Source of the DNA: Sphingomonas daechungensis | GTDB taxonomy: Bacteria > Pseudomonadota > Alphaproteobacteria > Sphingomonadales > Sphingomonadaceae | DNA: 64,000 nt | Direction: 5' to 3' | Assembly (NCBI RefSeq): GCF_014489495.1 | Contig: NZ_CP060780.1 | Span: forward strand, 2,553,001 to 2,617,000 | Part shown: one piece after another, positions 18,227-27,700 of the stretch | How the letters are laid out: the number at the start of each line of letters is the position of its first letter | Numbering within the stretch: position 1 is the first letter of the stretch | Notes under the pieces: generated by a model | What the model saw: the letters and a program-made list of their open reading frames with translations, nothing else | Databases searched by the model: none | Told to the model about the DNA's origin: nothing | Translations under genes and position numbers: made by a program

Positions 18227-18843
18227 TCAATTCGAAAAATTGCCCTGGCCATCCTCGAGAGTCAGCGAAGCGCTGACGGTCGGGAGTACGAGTCGTCCAC
18301 CTAGAAACATGAAAATCAAAGGCCGGAACGGAACGCCGGCGGCCTGCACCGTTACGATCGGCGCCACGTCAGAGCCTGTTGGGTCGCCCGCATATCCAAG
18401 ACCGGAGTTTTCGTATCGAATCGTCACGTTGGACCGGCTGACATAGTTCGCCATCAGGTTCATTCTGTCCGCGACGCGGTTGAACGCAGTGTTGTCCGCC
18501 GTCGTGGCAATCCCCGAACAGTTCGAGATGCAACTACATGATGCCGCCGTGCCGTTGGACGTGCATTGCATCGACCCGAACGATGACGTCGGGATCGCGG
18601 AGCCCTGTCCAAGCGTAGCCGCGAAGTTCTTCGCAGCGAGGTCGGTTGGCACCATGGTCGTCACGACGGCCATCCGAGCGCCCATCTGCGTCGCCTTTTC
18701 GACCTGGTTCAGCATCCACATGTACCGGCCGACATCGATCATCCCGAGCAACAGCAGCACGAGCAGCGGCAGAACCATCGCGAATTCCGCGCCTACGGCA
18801 CCGCTCGTGCGCCTCCATAGCGCTCTCAGGGCGTCACGCTCAT
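18227..18843 (-). CDS. TadE-like pseudopilin 1 (frameshifted near the start)
   Basis: Pseudopilin-like protein of the tad locus. The open frame starts MVLPLLVLLLLGMIDVGRYMW, but restoring one G in GGG 18829-18831 joins it to an ATG at 18843 and the full TadE N terminus SGAVGAEFAMVLPLL, with the conserved Glu at the membrane entry. The ATG then overlaps the previous TGA (ATGA). The periplasmic part has a Cys cluster (MQCTSNGTAASCSCISNC) and ends LTLEDGQGNFSN. Repaired length is about 205 residues. cpaE follows three bases later. Confidence 0.88.
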
Positions 18844-19340
18844 ATGCCCATCACCACGGCCCGCTCTGTGGCTCTCAGTTGGAGACCAGCGGAGTTGAAG
18901 CCGATAACTGAAAAGAGCGACGTGTAGGGAACGCTCGCCTGCACGACCACGATCGGGATTTCGGTCCCGGACCCATATGCCGTGACATAAGTCCCGGAGG
19001 AATTCGAGACACATGTTGCTGTGACCGAAACCGAAGCGGCGTTCGTCCATCCCGCAAGTCGCGGCGTCCCGCCCGCCGCAAGCTGGTTCGTCCGCGTGAC
19101 ATTTTGCGTATCGGCAACGACGGTGCCGCCGATTGTGCCTGCTGGACATGTGAAATCCGCAAAGCTTTGCCGCGCCGCGAAGCGAGCACCATCGCGAACC
19201 GCTTTCACGACGACGTGCTCGGAATAGAAGTAATGACCCAGCTCCATCGACCCGAACATGAGGGCGATGAGCAGGGGCGCGACAAGCGCCATTTCGGCGG
19301 CGGCCGCACCGGATTGTTGACGAAGCAAACGCGACAACAT
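18840..19340 (-). CDS. TadE-like pseudopilin 2
   Basis: A 166-residue minor pseudopilin, intact. The N terminus LLRQQSGAAAAEMALVAPLLIAL carries the TadE pattern: a short basic leader, a Gly/Ala processing region, then Glu at the start of the hydrophobic helix. The periplasmic domain is Thr/Val-rich with two Cys (FTCPAG; VTATCVSN). The C terminus ends ATERAVVMGI. It is the first of two adjacent TadE genes, 13 bases behind the TadG-like gene. Confidence 0.9.
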   Translation of the reverse strand: MLSRLLRQQSGAAAAEMALVAPLLIALMFGSMELGHYFYSEHVVVKAVRDGARFAARQSFADFTCPAGTIGGTVVADTQNVTRTNQLAAGGTPRLAGWTNAASVSVTATCVSNSSGTYVTAYGSGTEIPIVVVQASVPYTSLFSVIGFNSAGLQLRATERAVVMGI

Positions 19341-19353
19341 GAGGGCTACTCAA

Positions 19354-20979
19354 TCAGGCGCGGAACATCGCGCCGGCTGATCTGGGGATTGCCCCGCCCT
19401 GTCCTGTACCGGCCGCCCCGATCACCTCGATGTAGATGTCGTTGATGCTGCCATAGGCATTTTCGTAGTTGGTGCCGCTATAGGCGAAGGTGCTGTTCCC
19501 TGCGCAGCCGGCACCGGAATCGCAACGACGACGAGCGATGCTTGGTTCAGTCAGGAAGACGTCGATGAATCCGGCGACCGGGAGCGTCTTCTTGCCGTTA
19601 AGACCGGTGCTATTGGCGACGCTTATGCAATTGACGACGGCGGCCGTGATCCGGCGACGATCGGTCCCGCTCGGATTGGGAGCGATTCCGGGTGCCAGGC
19701 ACTTGTTCTGGGCTGGCCCCATTGCGTGAAGCCCGCGGCTCCCGCCTTGCCGGTCGCCGGCAACCGCGTAGCGGGACTTGCCGCTTCCCAAAGGTAAGTT
19801 TCATATCGAGTCACGATACCATTGCCGTCGGCGTCGAGACCGGGTTCTGTTGCCCAGGTGATTCCGGTGTGATTACTTCTGAAATAGGCATCGATGTCCC
19901 ATTGGCCGTCGCCGACACGGCCATAAGTGCAGAACGGATAGGAAGAGTTATTACCTGACGTCCGCATGAAGTAATGGCAGCGATCACGGGATAGCCCATG
20001 ATCTGTGGCGTCTTCGTCGAAGCGACATTCGGAGCATCGGGGAAGTACTTGGGCGGCGTCGTGGTGAGCATTGCAGCCGCCGTCGCAGTGTTCTCCTGCC
20101 ACGTGCAGTTGCTGCCGGTGTTCGACATCACAACGTCTTTGGTGACGTTGCTTGATGGTGAGCATGGGCCGGACTGGCAGGCCGAATTGTTGCCCGGCTT
20201 GAAGTCGAACCGCATGTTCAGCGAGTCTCGAACGGCGTTCAGGATATTGCCTGTTTCGGTCACGACCCCGGACGTGGACTGACAATTGCCAAGCAGCGTG
20301 TTGGAAGCGAGGGCAGCGGCCACGCTGTTCGCACCATTTCCAAGCTGGTCGAGGAAGCCGAAGTTGCCCGGCCCCATTGGGTCCCGCCCTGCGCCATCAC
20401 GATGCCGGTTCCGGGATTGAGGCCGCCAGGCGAAAGATTGACGTTGGTGTTTCCGCTCGGCTCGGTCGGGTTGCAGATGAAGAACGGCACGACGCCGCAG
20501 ACGGCGCTGCTGAGCCCCGCAATCGCGCTCGCGTTCGTGCTGCCGGAGAAGGCGGCTACGATCGGCGTAAACGCGAAATTGGCCGTGCGGTTGTTGACGG
20601 TCACGCGGACGAAATTGGAGTCCGCGTCGCCGGTAGCTGCGGTGTTGGTGGTCGGGTCGGTGTAGGCCGAGTAGAACGTCACGCTTGCGATCGAGACGTT
20701 CGGCGAGCTCGCGTCGTTGGCCATCCGCGTCTGGTTGGTGATCAGCGTGGTCGCCGCGGACGTCGCACGCGTCTGCGCGCCAGGGTCGCCGTCGAGCTGC
20801 GTTGCAGCGGCCAGGGCGGCTTGGTCGGCGGCATTTTGGAGCTCGGTGTCCATCGCCGCGACGCGTGAATAGTCGAACGCGATACCGCCGACGGCAATCA
20901 GCGCGAACAGCGACAGGCCGACGGTGGGCGCGACGCTACCCTTATCGCTACGAAGGAACCTTCCGAGAAAACGCCGCAT
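19354..20979 (-). CDS. tadG: TadG-like pilus assembly protein (several frameshifts)
   Basis: Large pseudopilin-related membrane protein of the tad system. The N terminus RSDKGSVAPTVGLSLFALIAVGGIAFDYSR is the Tad-domain signature, followed by AAMDTELQNAADQAALAAAT. The periplasmic part is then spread over three or four frames: GGVVPFFICNP-like sequence to about 20380, MGPGNFGFLDQLGNGANSVAAAL to about 19960, YGRVGDGQWDIDAYFRSNHTG to about 19790, and TAAVVNCISVANSTGLNGKKTLPVAGFIDVFL to the stop. At least three single-base losses are needed; repaired length is about 540. Numerous Cys suggest disulfides. Confidence 0.85.
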
Positions 20980-20991
20980 TTTCTCCCATCC

Positions 20992-21294
20992 TTATTGCGG
21001 GCCGCTGCTGCCGCCGCTGCTGCCGCCGGAGCCGCCGCCAGTCGTGCCCATCATCTCGACCGCCTTGACGTTGCCGGTGCGGTAGCGCTTGACCGCCGCC
21101 GCGCCCTTGTCGCCATTGTCGCCCGGCTGGGCGTCTTCGGCGGTGTAGACCGGATCCGGATCGATGGTCTGGATCGCCATGTTGTACTTCTGAGCCTCGC
21201 CGAACCCGGGATCGAAGGACTGGGTGGCGGGATCGACCGCGCAAGCGCCGATCAGCAGCGCCGCGGGCGCAAGAAGCGTCAGCTTAGAGGACAT
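20992..21294 (-). CDS. Small lipoprotein of the tad locus
   Basis: A roughly 100-residue lipoprotein of unknown function. The lipobox LIGAC follows SSKLTLLAPAAL. The mature part contains ATQSFDPGFGEAQKYNMAIQTIDPDP, and the C terminus is a Gly/Ser run (GGGSGGSSGGSSG). Start chosen at ATG 21294, which has AAGGA eight bases upstream; ATG 21300 and 21312 are in frame. The gene overlaps the 3' end of the secretin gene by about 11 bases. Small lipoproteins beside tad secretins often act as pilotins or CpaD-like factors; that role here is inference. Confidence 0.75.
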   Translation of the reverse strand: MSSKLTLLAPAALLIGACAVDPATQSFDPGFGEAQKYNMAIQTIDPDPVYTAEDAQPGDNGDKGAAAVKRYRTGNVKAVEMMGTTGGGSGGSSGGSSGPQ

Positions 21295-22834
21295 GGCCAT
21301 ATTCCTTTTCAAAGCCGACCGGCTTCTTGGCTGCCGAGCCGCCGGGCGCTGCCGGAGGCGACGGTGGCGGGGTCCGCGTCTGCTGCGGGCCGAGTTCCTG
21401 GATCGGGGCGACGCCCGTGTCCGTCCGCCCGAGGAGGAACAGGTCCGCCTCGTTCGGCTGCTGGACGCGGTCGGTCGGCACCTTCATCGATCCTGCGCGG
21501 ACCGGCTTCACCAGCCGCGGCGTGACGATCATCACCAGCTCCGTTTCGTCCCGCTGGAAGCCCGTCGAGCGGAACAAAGAGCCGATGATCGGCAGCGAGC
21601 CGAGGATCGGGAACTGGCGCACCGTGTCCTGGAAGTCGTTGCGGATGAGCCCGGCAAGCGCGAAGCTCTCGCCGTCGCGAAGCTCGACCGTCGTCTTGGC
21701 GCGGCGGGTCTGGACCCCCGGAATGCGCAGATTGTTGATGACGATCGACGCGGACTGGTCGATCGAGCTGACTTCCGGCGCGACGACCATGCTGATCACG
21801 CCATCGGCAAGGACCGTGGGCGTGAAGGCGAGGCTGACGCCGAACGGCTTCCATTCGACGGTGATCGCGGAGCTTGCGCTGCCGTTGCTGCCACCGCCGC
21901 CGCCCGAATTCTGGACGACCGGAACCGGGAACTCACCGCCAGCGAGAAAGCTCGCGGTCTCACCTGACAAGGCAACCAGGGTTGGCTCGGCAAGCGTGTT
22001 GACCAATCCCTTGCGCTCCAATGCATCCAGTGTCGCCTGGAAGCTAAGGCCAAGGATGCTAAAATTGCGGGAGATGATCCCGAAGCTGTCGATGATTGAC
22101 CCCAACGAATAAATCGGATCGCCGGGAACTGTCTGCGTTACGCCATTGACGGTGCTGGTAATCGGCACACCGGGAGTCAGGCTTGCGCCACCGCCAATGA
22201 CACCGGTCAGGCCGTTGTTGCCGCTGCCCGACAGGCCGCCGATGCCGACGCCGATCTGCTTCAGGGCCGACCGCTTGATCTCGGAGAACCGAACCTCGAG
22301 CATGACCTGCTGCGAAGAGCCCATCGAGAGCATGTTAACGACCTTGCCCGGGGCATAGGTCTCGGCGATCTGCACCGCCCGGTCGGCGGCCACCGCATTC
22401 GGCACCACGCCTTCGAGGACGATCGAATCGTTGGAGATGCGTGCCCCGACGCTGTCGCCCGGCATCAGCTCGGAAAGCTGGCGGCGAAGCGAGATCACGT
22501 CCGGCCCGACGACCACGTCGACCACCGCGATCAGCATGTTGTTGCGGTCGTAGAGGGTCAGGCTGGTCGTCCCGGCCTTCTTGCCAAGGACGTACAGCGA
22601 CTGGTCGGTCAACGGCAGGACGTCGGCGATGTCCGGCGCTCCAATCAGGGCCTTTGCGTAAGGCCGGTCGGACCGGATCACCTGGCTCTTGTTGACGGGA
22701 ACCGCGACCTCGCCGGCGTGGACGCCTTCGGCGACGCTGATGCGGCTATCCTGGGCGGCGGCCGGCGTCGTTACGCTGGCGACCGCAAGGGCAAGCGCGG
22801 TAAGCGCGACCCTTCCCTTCAGATCACGACCCAT
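21284..22834 (-). CDS. cpaC: Tad secretin CpaC/RcpA
   Basis: Outer-membrane secretin through which the Flp pilus exits. The signal peptide LTALALAVASVTTPAAAQ is followed by the N-terminal pilus domain (VPVNKSQVIRSDRPYAKALIGAPDIADVLPL), a BON-like segment (LEGVVPNAVAADRAVQIAE) and the secretin domain (VMLEVRFSEIKRSALKQIGV; FLAGGEFPVPVVQ; VEWKPFGVSLAFTPTVL; LFRSTGFQRDETELVMIVTPRLVKP). About 516 residues; intact. ATG 22834 preferred to GTG 22843. The N terminus overlaps the end of cpaB. Confidence 0.94.
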   Translation of the reverse strand: MGRDLKGRVALTALALAVASVTTPAAAQDSRISVAEGVHAGEVAVPVNKSQVIRSDRPYAKALIGAPDIADVLPLTDQSLYVLGKKAGTTSLTLYDRNNMLIAVVDVVVGPDVISLRRQLSELMPGDSVGARISNDSIVLEGVVPNAVAADRAVQIAETYAPGKVVNMLSMGSSQQVMLEVRFSEIKRSALKQIGVGIGGLSGSGNNGLTGVIGGGASLTPGVPITSTVNGVTQTVPGDPIYSLGSIIDSFGIISRNFSILGLSFQATLDALERKGLVNTLAEPTLVALSGETASFLAGGEFPVPVVQNSGGGGGSNGSASSAITVEWKPFGVSLAFTPTVLADGVISMVVAPEVSSIDQSASIVINNLRIPGVQTRRAKTTVELRDGESFALAGLIRNDFQDTVRQFPILGSLPIIGSLFRSTGFQRDETELVMIVTPRLVKPVRAGSMKVPTDRVQQPNEADLFLLGRTDTGVAPIQELGPQQTRTPPPSPPAAPGGSAAKKPVGFEKEYGHVL

Positions 22835-23732
22835 AACCCCCACTTCGTAGTTGCTGCCGGTGGTCCCCGAACCACCTCAACATTGTTGGAGCGCGGCACG
22901 ACGGGCGCCGGCGGCGGACCACCACGACGCGGCGCGGCGCACCGACGGACTGGCGCGGAACGAGCGTTGCCGAAGCCGTGGCCGCGGGCGGGCGCGCGCC
23001 GCCGTAATAGGAATAGCGAAGATCCTCGAGGCTGACGGTCGAGACCCGGCCGGCATCCTGCTGCTCGCCGGGCTTGCGAAGCACGAGGCTGAGCGAGCCG
23101 ACGTTCTGCGCGAGCGCAAGCTTCTGCGCGTCCATCGGATTGACTTCGAGCGTTGCCGTCTTGGCAACGACCGGCTTGCCGTCCGCGTCCTGCGCGTTCT
23201 GGTCAATGGCAATGACCTTGATCGCCTGCAGCAACACGTCCGTCACCTGGCGGTTGTCCTGGCCCGGGATGGTCCGCGTGATCAGGACGTCGACGCTGTC
23301 CATCGGCTGGACGAAGCCGGCAACGCCGGACACGTCGTTGATGCGGACCGCGGCGGCGCGCATGCCATCCGGAAGCAGATAGGCGATCGACGGGCCAAGG
23401 CCCTCGCCGGCCAGCTTGGTCGCCAGGATCGCCTCATTGAGGGCGATCGGCCGAAGCACGACGCGCTTCTTGCCGCCGGGTACGAGCTGCTGAAAATTGG
23501 AAAACGCGCCGGCAGGAATGCTGGCGGTCGGATAATCGACGAACTTGACCTTGTCCGCCGTGATCTCGGTTCCGTAATCGAGCGGAACGGCCGCGACCGC
23601 GACCTTGGTGGTGCCCTGCACCGCCTGCGCGACCTTTTCGTCGCTTCGGCCCAGATAGGCGTTCGCCAGATAGACTGCGAACAGTCCCAATACGACCGCA
23701 ACGCCCAGCGCGATCAGCGTCTGCCTATTCAT
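22824..23732 (-). CDS. cpaB: Tad pilus protein CpaB/RcpC (C terminus disturbed)
   Basis: Periplasmic SAF-domain protein of the tad system, anchored by an N-terminal helix (LIALGVAVVLGLFAVYLANAYL). The SAF domain covers VPLDYGTEITADKVKFVDYPTASIPAGAF and LRPIALNEAILATKLAG; the second domain has MRAAAVRINDVSGVAGFVQPMDSVDVL. After SVGAPRR the frame reads Arg/Val-rich nonsense; other frames give GPPPAPVVPRSNNVEVVRG and TTGSNYEVG, and three G-run losses between 22836 and 22920 would restore them while returning to the same stop. Otherwise typical at about 302 residues. Confidence 0.9.
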   Translation of the reverse strand: MNRQTLIALGVAVVLGLFAVYLANAYLGRSDEKVAQAVQGTTKVAVAAVPLDYGTEITADKVKFVDYPTASIPAGAFSNFQQLVPGGKKRVVLRPIALNEAILATKLAGEGLGPSIAYLLPDGMRAAAVRINDVSGVAGFVQPMDSVDVLITRTIPGQDNRQVTDVLLQAIKVIAIDQNAQDADGKPVVAKTATLEVNPMDAQKLALAQNVGSLSLVLRKPGEQQDAGRVSTVSLEDLRYSYYGGARPPAATASATLVPRQSVGAPRRVVVVRRRRPSCRAPTMLRWFGDHRQQLRSGGYGS

Positions 23733-23830
23733 CCCTTGGCGCCCCCGCCTATGTCAGATGGATAATGCCACCTTTGAAATCAGGAAGATAGTAGGGACGG
23801 CCGCAGCGACTGCGGCCGTCCCCAATCCGA

Positions 23831-24013
23831 TTAGCAGGTCGTGCTATTCGGGTTGTTGATGCAGTTCGACGCGCTGTTCATCGCACCGCCAATGGCGCCG
23901 CCCAGCAGGATCGCCGCAATGGCGATGCCGGTGCCGACGATGGCGAGGATGAGAGCATATTCGGCAGCAGAAGCACCGCTGTCGTCCTTAAGCATCTTGA
24001 TGAAAGTCTTCAT
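23831..24013 (-). CDS. Flp/Fap family type IVb pilin
   Basis: A 60-residue Flp pilin precursor. The leader MKTFIKMLKDDSG is cut after Gly13 by the prepilin peptidase; the mature helix starts ASAAEYALILAIVGTGIAI, with Glu and Tyr of the Flp motif GxxxxEY at positions 18-19. The hydrophilic tail ends in two Cys (SNCINNPNSTTC). Start fixed at ATG 24013 by GAAGGA eight bases upstream; the longer open frame is spurious. It heads the minus-strand locus, 98 bases before cpaB, as in other tad clusters. Confidence 0.95.
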   Translation of the reverse strand: MKTFIKMLKDDSGASAAEYALILAIVGTGIAIAAILLGGAIGGAMNSASNCINNPNSTTC

Positions 24014-24429
24014 GTGTTCGTTCCTTCCCTCGGTAATGCGTTCGCGTGGTAAGCGCGAAGACACGCCTGCGACTGAGGAAAGTGGCGATAAGGTTCGAGC
24101 GACGCCTTGTGTCCCGGATACGCAGACGGGAACCCCCACACGGCACCGCCGAACTGCCCCCAAGGCCGCTCGGCTGACACAAGGGCTGCGCTCGGCTTAA
24201 CTTCTTGTCAAGCATTAGGATTTAATTTTTGTTAACTGAGTCGCCGTGACTCAAGACAAATAAATCCCTGATAATGTTGATTAATTTCTCGTAGTGGCTT
24301 CGCGCTCTGTGTCCATTTTGTCTCATTTGTGGACAAGCGGAGGCTCCACACAGAAGCGTTTCCTGTATCGGTCCCGAAACAAATTAAGGTGAATTTTCCG
24401 ACGGTTGCCCGAATCGATCAAGGAGGAGA
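24014..24429. other. Pilin leader and promoter region, no gene
   Basis: No coding potential seen in about 415 bases. The half near the pilin is G+C-rich; 24200-24320 is strikingly A+T-rich for this genome (TTTAATTTTTGTTAACTGAG; AAATAAATCCCTGATAATG). On the minus strand a TTGACA hexamer lies at 24211-24206 about 195 bases upstream of the pilin start, without a clear -10 partner. This is the likely control region for the pilus locus. Confidence 0.4.
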
Positions 24430-25214
24430 TCAGGCGGGGATCCGGCTCCGGTACGTCACGTTCACGCGGCGCGACAACAGCAGGTAGGGAAGCCACAGCC
24501 CGATGCTGATCAGCACCTTCTTCACATTGCCATCGAGCAGGCTCTGAAGCGGATTGGCGACCTCGGTAGGAAGGCCTGCGGTCCGGGCGACCAGCTCGGC
24601 CGTCACAAGCTGGAACGCCAGGTCCAACCCCAGATGGCAGCGAGCAATCGCGGAAACAGCGGCACATGGCGAAGCGCGGCGACGAAAGCCACGGCGTAAA
24701 GGCTGGTCATCAGCACGACGTCGAGCGTCATCATCGTGTGCAGGACCGAGAGCCAAGCGGGGACAGGTCCGGAGATCGCTGGCATCGATCCGAAGTACTC
24801 GAGGGCCCGGATCGGAACGGCGACGAGCATTCCGACCATCAACGAGACCATGATCCCGCCCGCGCCATAGAGCCGGTGCTTGCGCGCCAATTCACGTTCG
24901 ACTTCGGTCCATCGTCCAATCCTCGCCAGCCGGAATCGAGGTTGGGGTTGCCGGTCGCCGTCCGCGAACCACCGCAGGGCCAAAACCAACGATGCCGCCG
25001 GTGCGAAGACGAGCAACGCATAGGGCAGCATGGTCTCGACGCCGAATGGCTGACCGGCCGGACTGAAGGCGATGCGCACTGCAGACGCCAACCCGGCGAT
25101 AATCAGCCAGGCGATAACGATCCAGTCGAGCCGGTCTTCTATCTGCACCCGGACAACGGCCGCCTTCGCATGAAGGCGATCACCAATCCGCTGCCCGACC
25201 GAAACCAAGCTCAC
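24430..25214 (-). CDS. DUF2569-like multi-pass membrane protein (frameshifted)
   Basis: Inner-membrane protein with about four or five helices, provisionally DUF2569 family (function unknown). It starts at GTG 25214, six bases after AGGAG. Helices include LDWIVIAWLIIAGLASAVRIAF, MLPYALLVFAPAASLVLALRWF and MVSLMVGMLVAVPIRALEYF. At AAIWG the frame breaks (CCCC 24628-24631 short by one); it continues LDLAFQLVTAELVARTAG, VKKVLISIGLWLPYLLLSRRVNVTYRSRIPA. The ending IGLWLPYLLLSRRVNVTY is the DUF2569-like signature. Repaired length is about 261. Confidence 0.65.
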
Positions 25215-25391
25215 CAAATACTCCTGCTAGCGCGATGTACCGGAACCTCGAGATAGGCCGGCGGCTCGCAGTTTAAAGCATCTTCTCTAGGCGGATGTTC
25301 CGAACGTCGGCTTGATTCCCTTTGTCGGTTTGGCACTGTCGTTTACTGAAGTTGCTGGGTGCATCGTCGGAACGGGGGCGACGATTTCAGG

Positions 25392-26552
25392 GTGACAGTC
25401 AGCCGACCATCTCTTTCGCCATTGGGGCTGCTGGTCATCTTTCCGGCAATCGCTGTCGTACATGCCATCCCAATGGCGATCTACCACTCCGCTGATCTCG
25501 ATAAATTTGGCGTAAGCTGGCTCACTCACATCCATGCGAAGGGTTGGAGCGCATTCTCCGCCCCCTTTGGCAACTATTCGCCGACTTACCTCTATCTCCT
25601 TCGTGTCGCGTCGCCGCTTCTGAACTGGCTTTCCCGCAAATCGTATTGAAACTCATAGCCCTTTGCGGGGCACTATGGTTGTGCGTCAGCCTCGTACGCC
25701 TTTTCACATCTTTAAGGACGCGAGACCCGTGGCTCGGCGGACTCCTCTCCCTCTTGCTACCGAGCGTGATCTTCAACACGTCGTTCCTGGGCCAGTCAGA
25801 CACATTCTGGATTACGGCTTGCGTCCTCTCCCTTCGTGCCGTGGTCGAAGGGCGCATGGGTTGGGCCGGGTTCTGGATCGGCGTCTCATTCGCGTTCAAG
25901 GCGCAGGCGGCTTTTCTCGCCCCTTCATTGCGTTCGCGTTCGTCTCCAACAGAGTGAGACCGGGAATCTGGCTGATCCCACTGGCGGTGTGGACTGCTGC
26001 AATGCTGCCCGCTTACCTGTTGGGCTGGCCCGCGCAGGACCTGGCGATGATCTATCTCCGCCAGGCCGCATGGCAGCCGGACGACCCCTACGTGAGCAAT
26101 GCTGCGAGTTGGTGGACCGTGTTCGGATTCTATTATCCGGGACTGGCGATCCGGCTATTCCCGATTGGCTACGTCTCGGCTTTTATTGCAGCCGTCTTGC
26201 TCGTTCGCCTGCCAAGGTCCCGATCGGCGTTACAGCTCTTGCGAATGGCGACCTGGAGCGCCGTATTCATGCCCTTCCTGCTGCCGGGCATGCATGAGCG
26301 ATACTTCATGCTCGCTGACATCTTGGCATTCTCTTTGGCTTGGGCTTTCCCCGATCGAAGGACGATCGCCGTAGCGGTTCTTCTTCAGCTGGCATCCGCA
26401 GTGCCGTCCTACGCTTGGGCATTCGGATGGCCGCCAGTTCAGTTAGCGGCACCCTTCCTGTCGCTCGCGGCGATCCTCATTCTTCTCGATGACGTCCTCA
26501 AAGGATTCCGGCCAACTCGCGAACAGCGCTACCCACACAAGGATTGGCATGA
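25392..26552 (+). CDS. GT-C mannosyltransferase-like membrane protein (frameshifted)
   Basis: Polytopic membrane protein resembling polyprenol-sugar-dependent GT-C glycosyltransferases. Pieces in order: VTVSRPSLSPLGLLVIFPAI...FGNYSPTYLYLLRVASPLLNW (to about 25635), VLKLIALCGALWLCVSLVRLF...FNTSFLGQSDTFW (to about 25920), FIAFAFVSNRVRPGIWLIPLAVW...PGMHERYFMLADILAF (to about 26520), with a last shift so the TGA at 26550-26552 overlaps the next ATG. GQSD after a membrane segment and MHERYF are GT-C features seen in DUF2029/PIG-M-like enzymes. Substrate unknown. The start is a GTG at 25392 (25359 possible). Confidence 0.65.
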
Positions 26553-27700
26553 CAGAAAATCGCGCACGAATTCGCTGGGACGAACCCTCGCTTCAGGCTT
26601 CGGACTGCTGCTCGTCGCGTTGAGCGTCCAGGCTTGGTCGCGCCATTTCTCCCACGAATTCATGACCGACTATCTCAGCTATTGGGCGGCCGGGAAGCTG
26701 ACGCTCGCGGGGATCCGGCGGGGCTTACGATGTTGCGAAGCATCGCGCAGTCGAGTTTTCGGTGACCGAGTTCAAGGGTCTCAACCCCTTCCCCTACCCG
26801 CCACCGTTCCTGCTCCTCGTCGCGCCGTTCAGCCTGCTGCCCTACATGTGGGGCTTTGCGGCGTGGGTGGTGGTGACCTTCGCCGCTTACCTGCTGCTGA
26901 CCCGCCGGGCGATCGAGACGCCCTACGCGCTGGCGCATCCGCCGGTGCTGATGAACGGCCTGATCGGGCAGAACGGCTTCCTGACCGCGGGCCTGTTCAC
27001 CGCCGGGACCGCGATGCTTCGCGAACGGCCGTTCCTGGCCGGCGCGATCCTCGGCTGCCTGGTGATCAAACCGCAGCTGGCGCTGCTGCTGCCGGTCGCG
27101 GTGATCGCCGCGCGCTTGTGGCCCGCGATTGCCGGGGCGCTGGCAACGGCGGGAGTGCTTGGGCTCGTCTCGCTCGCTCTGTTCGGGGCCAGCGCCTTCA
27201 TCGGGTTCTGGAATATCCTGCCGCTCTACACGGAGCTGATGCGGCAGGACAAATGGCCGTGGAACGAGTTCATCAGCGTCTTCGCCTTCCTGCGCTACTT
27301 CGGCGTCGATCAGACGGTGGCGCTTTCGGTGCACGCGGTGGTGGCCGCGGCGGCGGTTGCGCTGACCTGGATCGCCTGGTCGCGGAACTGGAAGAACCAG
27401 GTGCCGATCCTGGCCGCAGCGACCCTGCTCGTCCCGCCATACCTGCTGACCTACGACGCCTTGCTGATGATCATCCCGATGGGGTTCTGGCTGAAGGATC
27501 GGGAGCGGGCGCGGCTGGTCGGCCTGCTGTGGCTGCTCTGCTTCCTGCCGATCGCCTTCTACTTCAACCTCTACCGCGGGCCGAACACGGTGCCGCTAGC
27601 GGCCTTGCTGTTCCTTGGCGTCTGCGTTGCCGACCGGCTGCGCGGGGCCGCAAGGGGCTGGTCGCGGCGGACGTGGATCACGCCCACCTCGTCTGAATAG
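26549..27700 (+). CDS. Glycosyltransferase family 87 (DUF2029) protein, frameshifted
   Basis: GT-C glycosyltransferase of the GT87 type, likely transferring mannose or a similar sugar from a polyprenyl donor on the periplasmic side. The ATG at 26549 overlaps the previous stop (ATGA). After LLLVALSVQAWSRHF and FMTDYLSYWAAGKLTLAG two G runs (26714-26717 and about 26725-26729) each lack one base; repair gives DPAGAYDVAKHRAVEFSVTEFKGLNPFPYPPPFLL, the GT87 signature with PFPYPPPFLL. Further helices, LIGQNGFLTAGLFTAG and CLVIKPQLALLLP, follow. About 380 residues repaired. The last 130 bases overlap the convergent membrane-protein gene. Confidence 0.82.

Noticed and set aside
11459..20979. Reading the broken tad-locus genes as true pseudogenes of a dying pilus system
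   Set aside because: Breaks are mostly consistent with single G/C-run losses of the same kind as in essential genes, motifs and spacing are conserved, and no premature stops independent of the shifts were seen.
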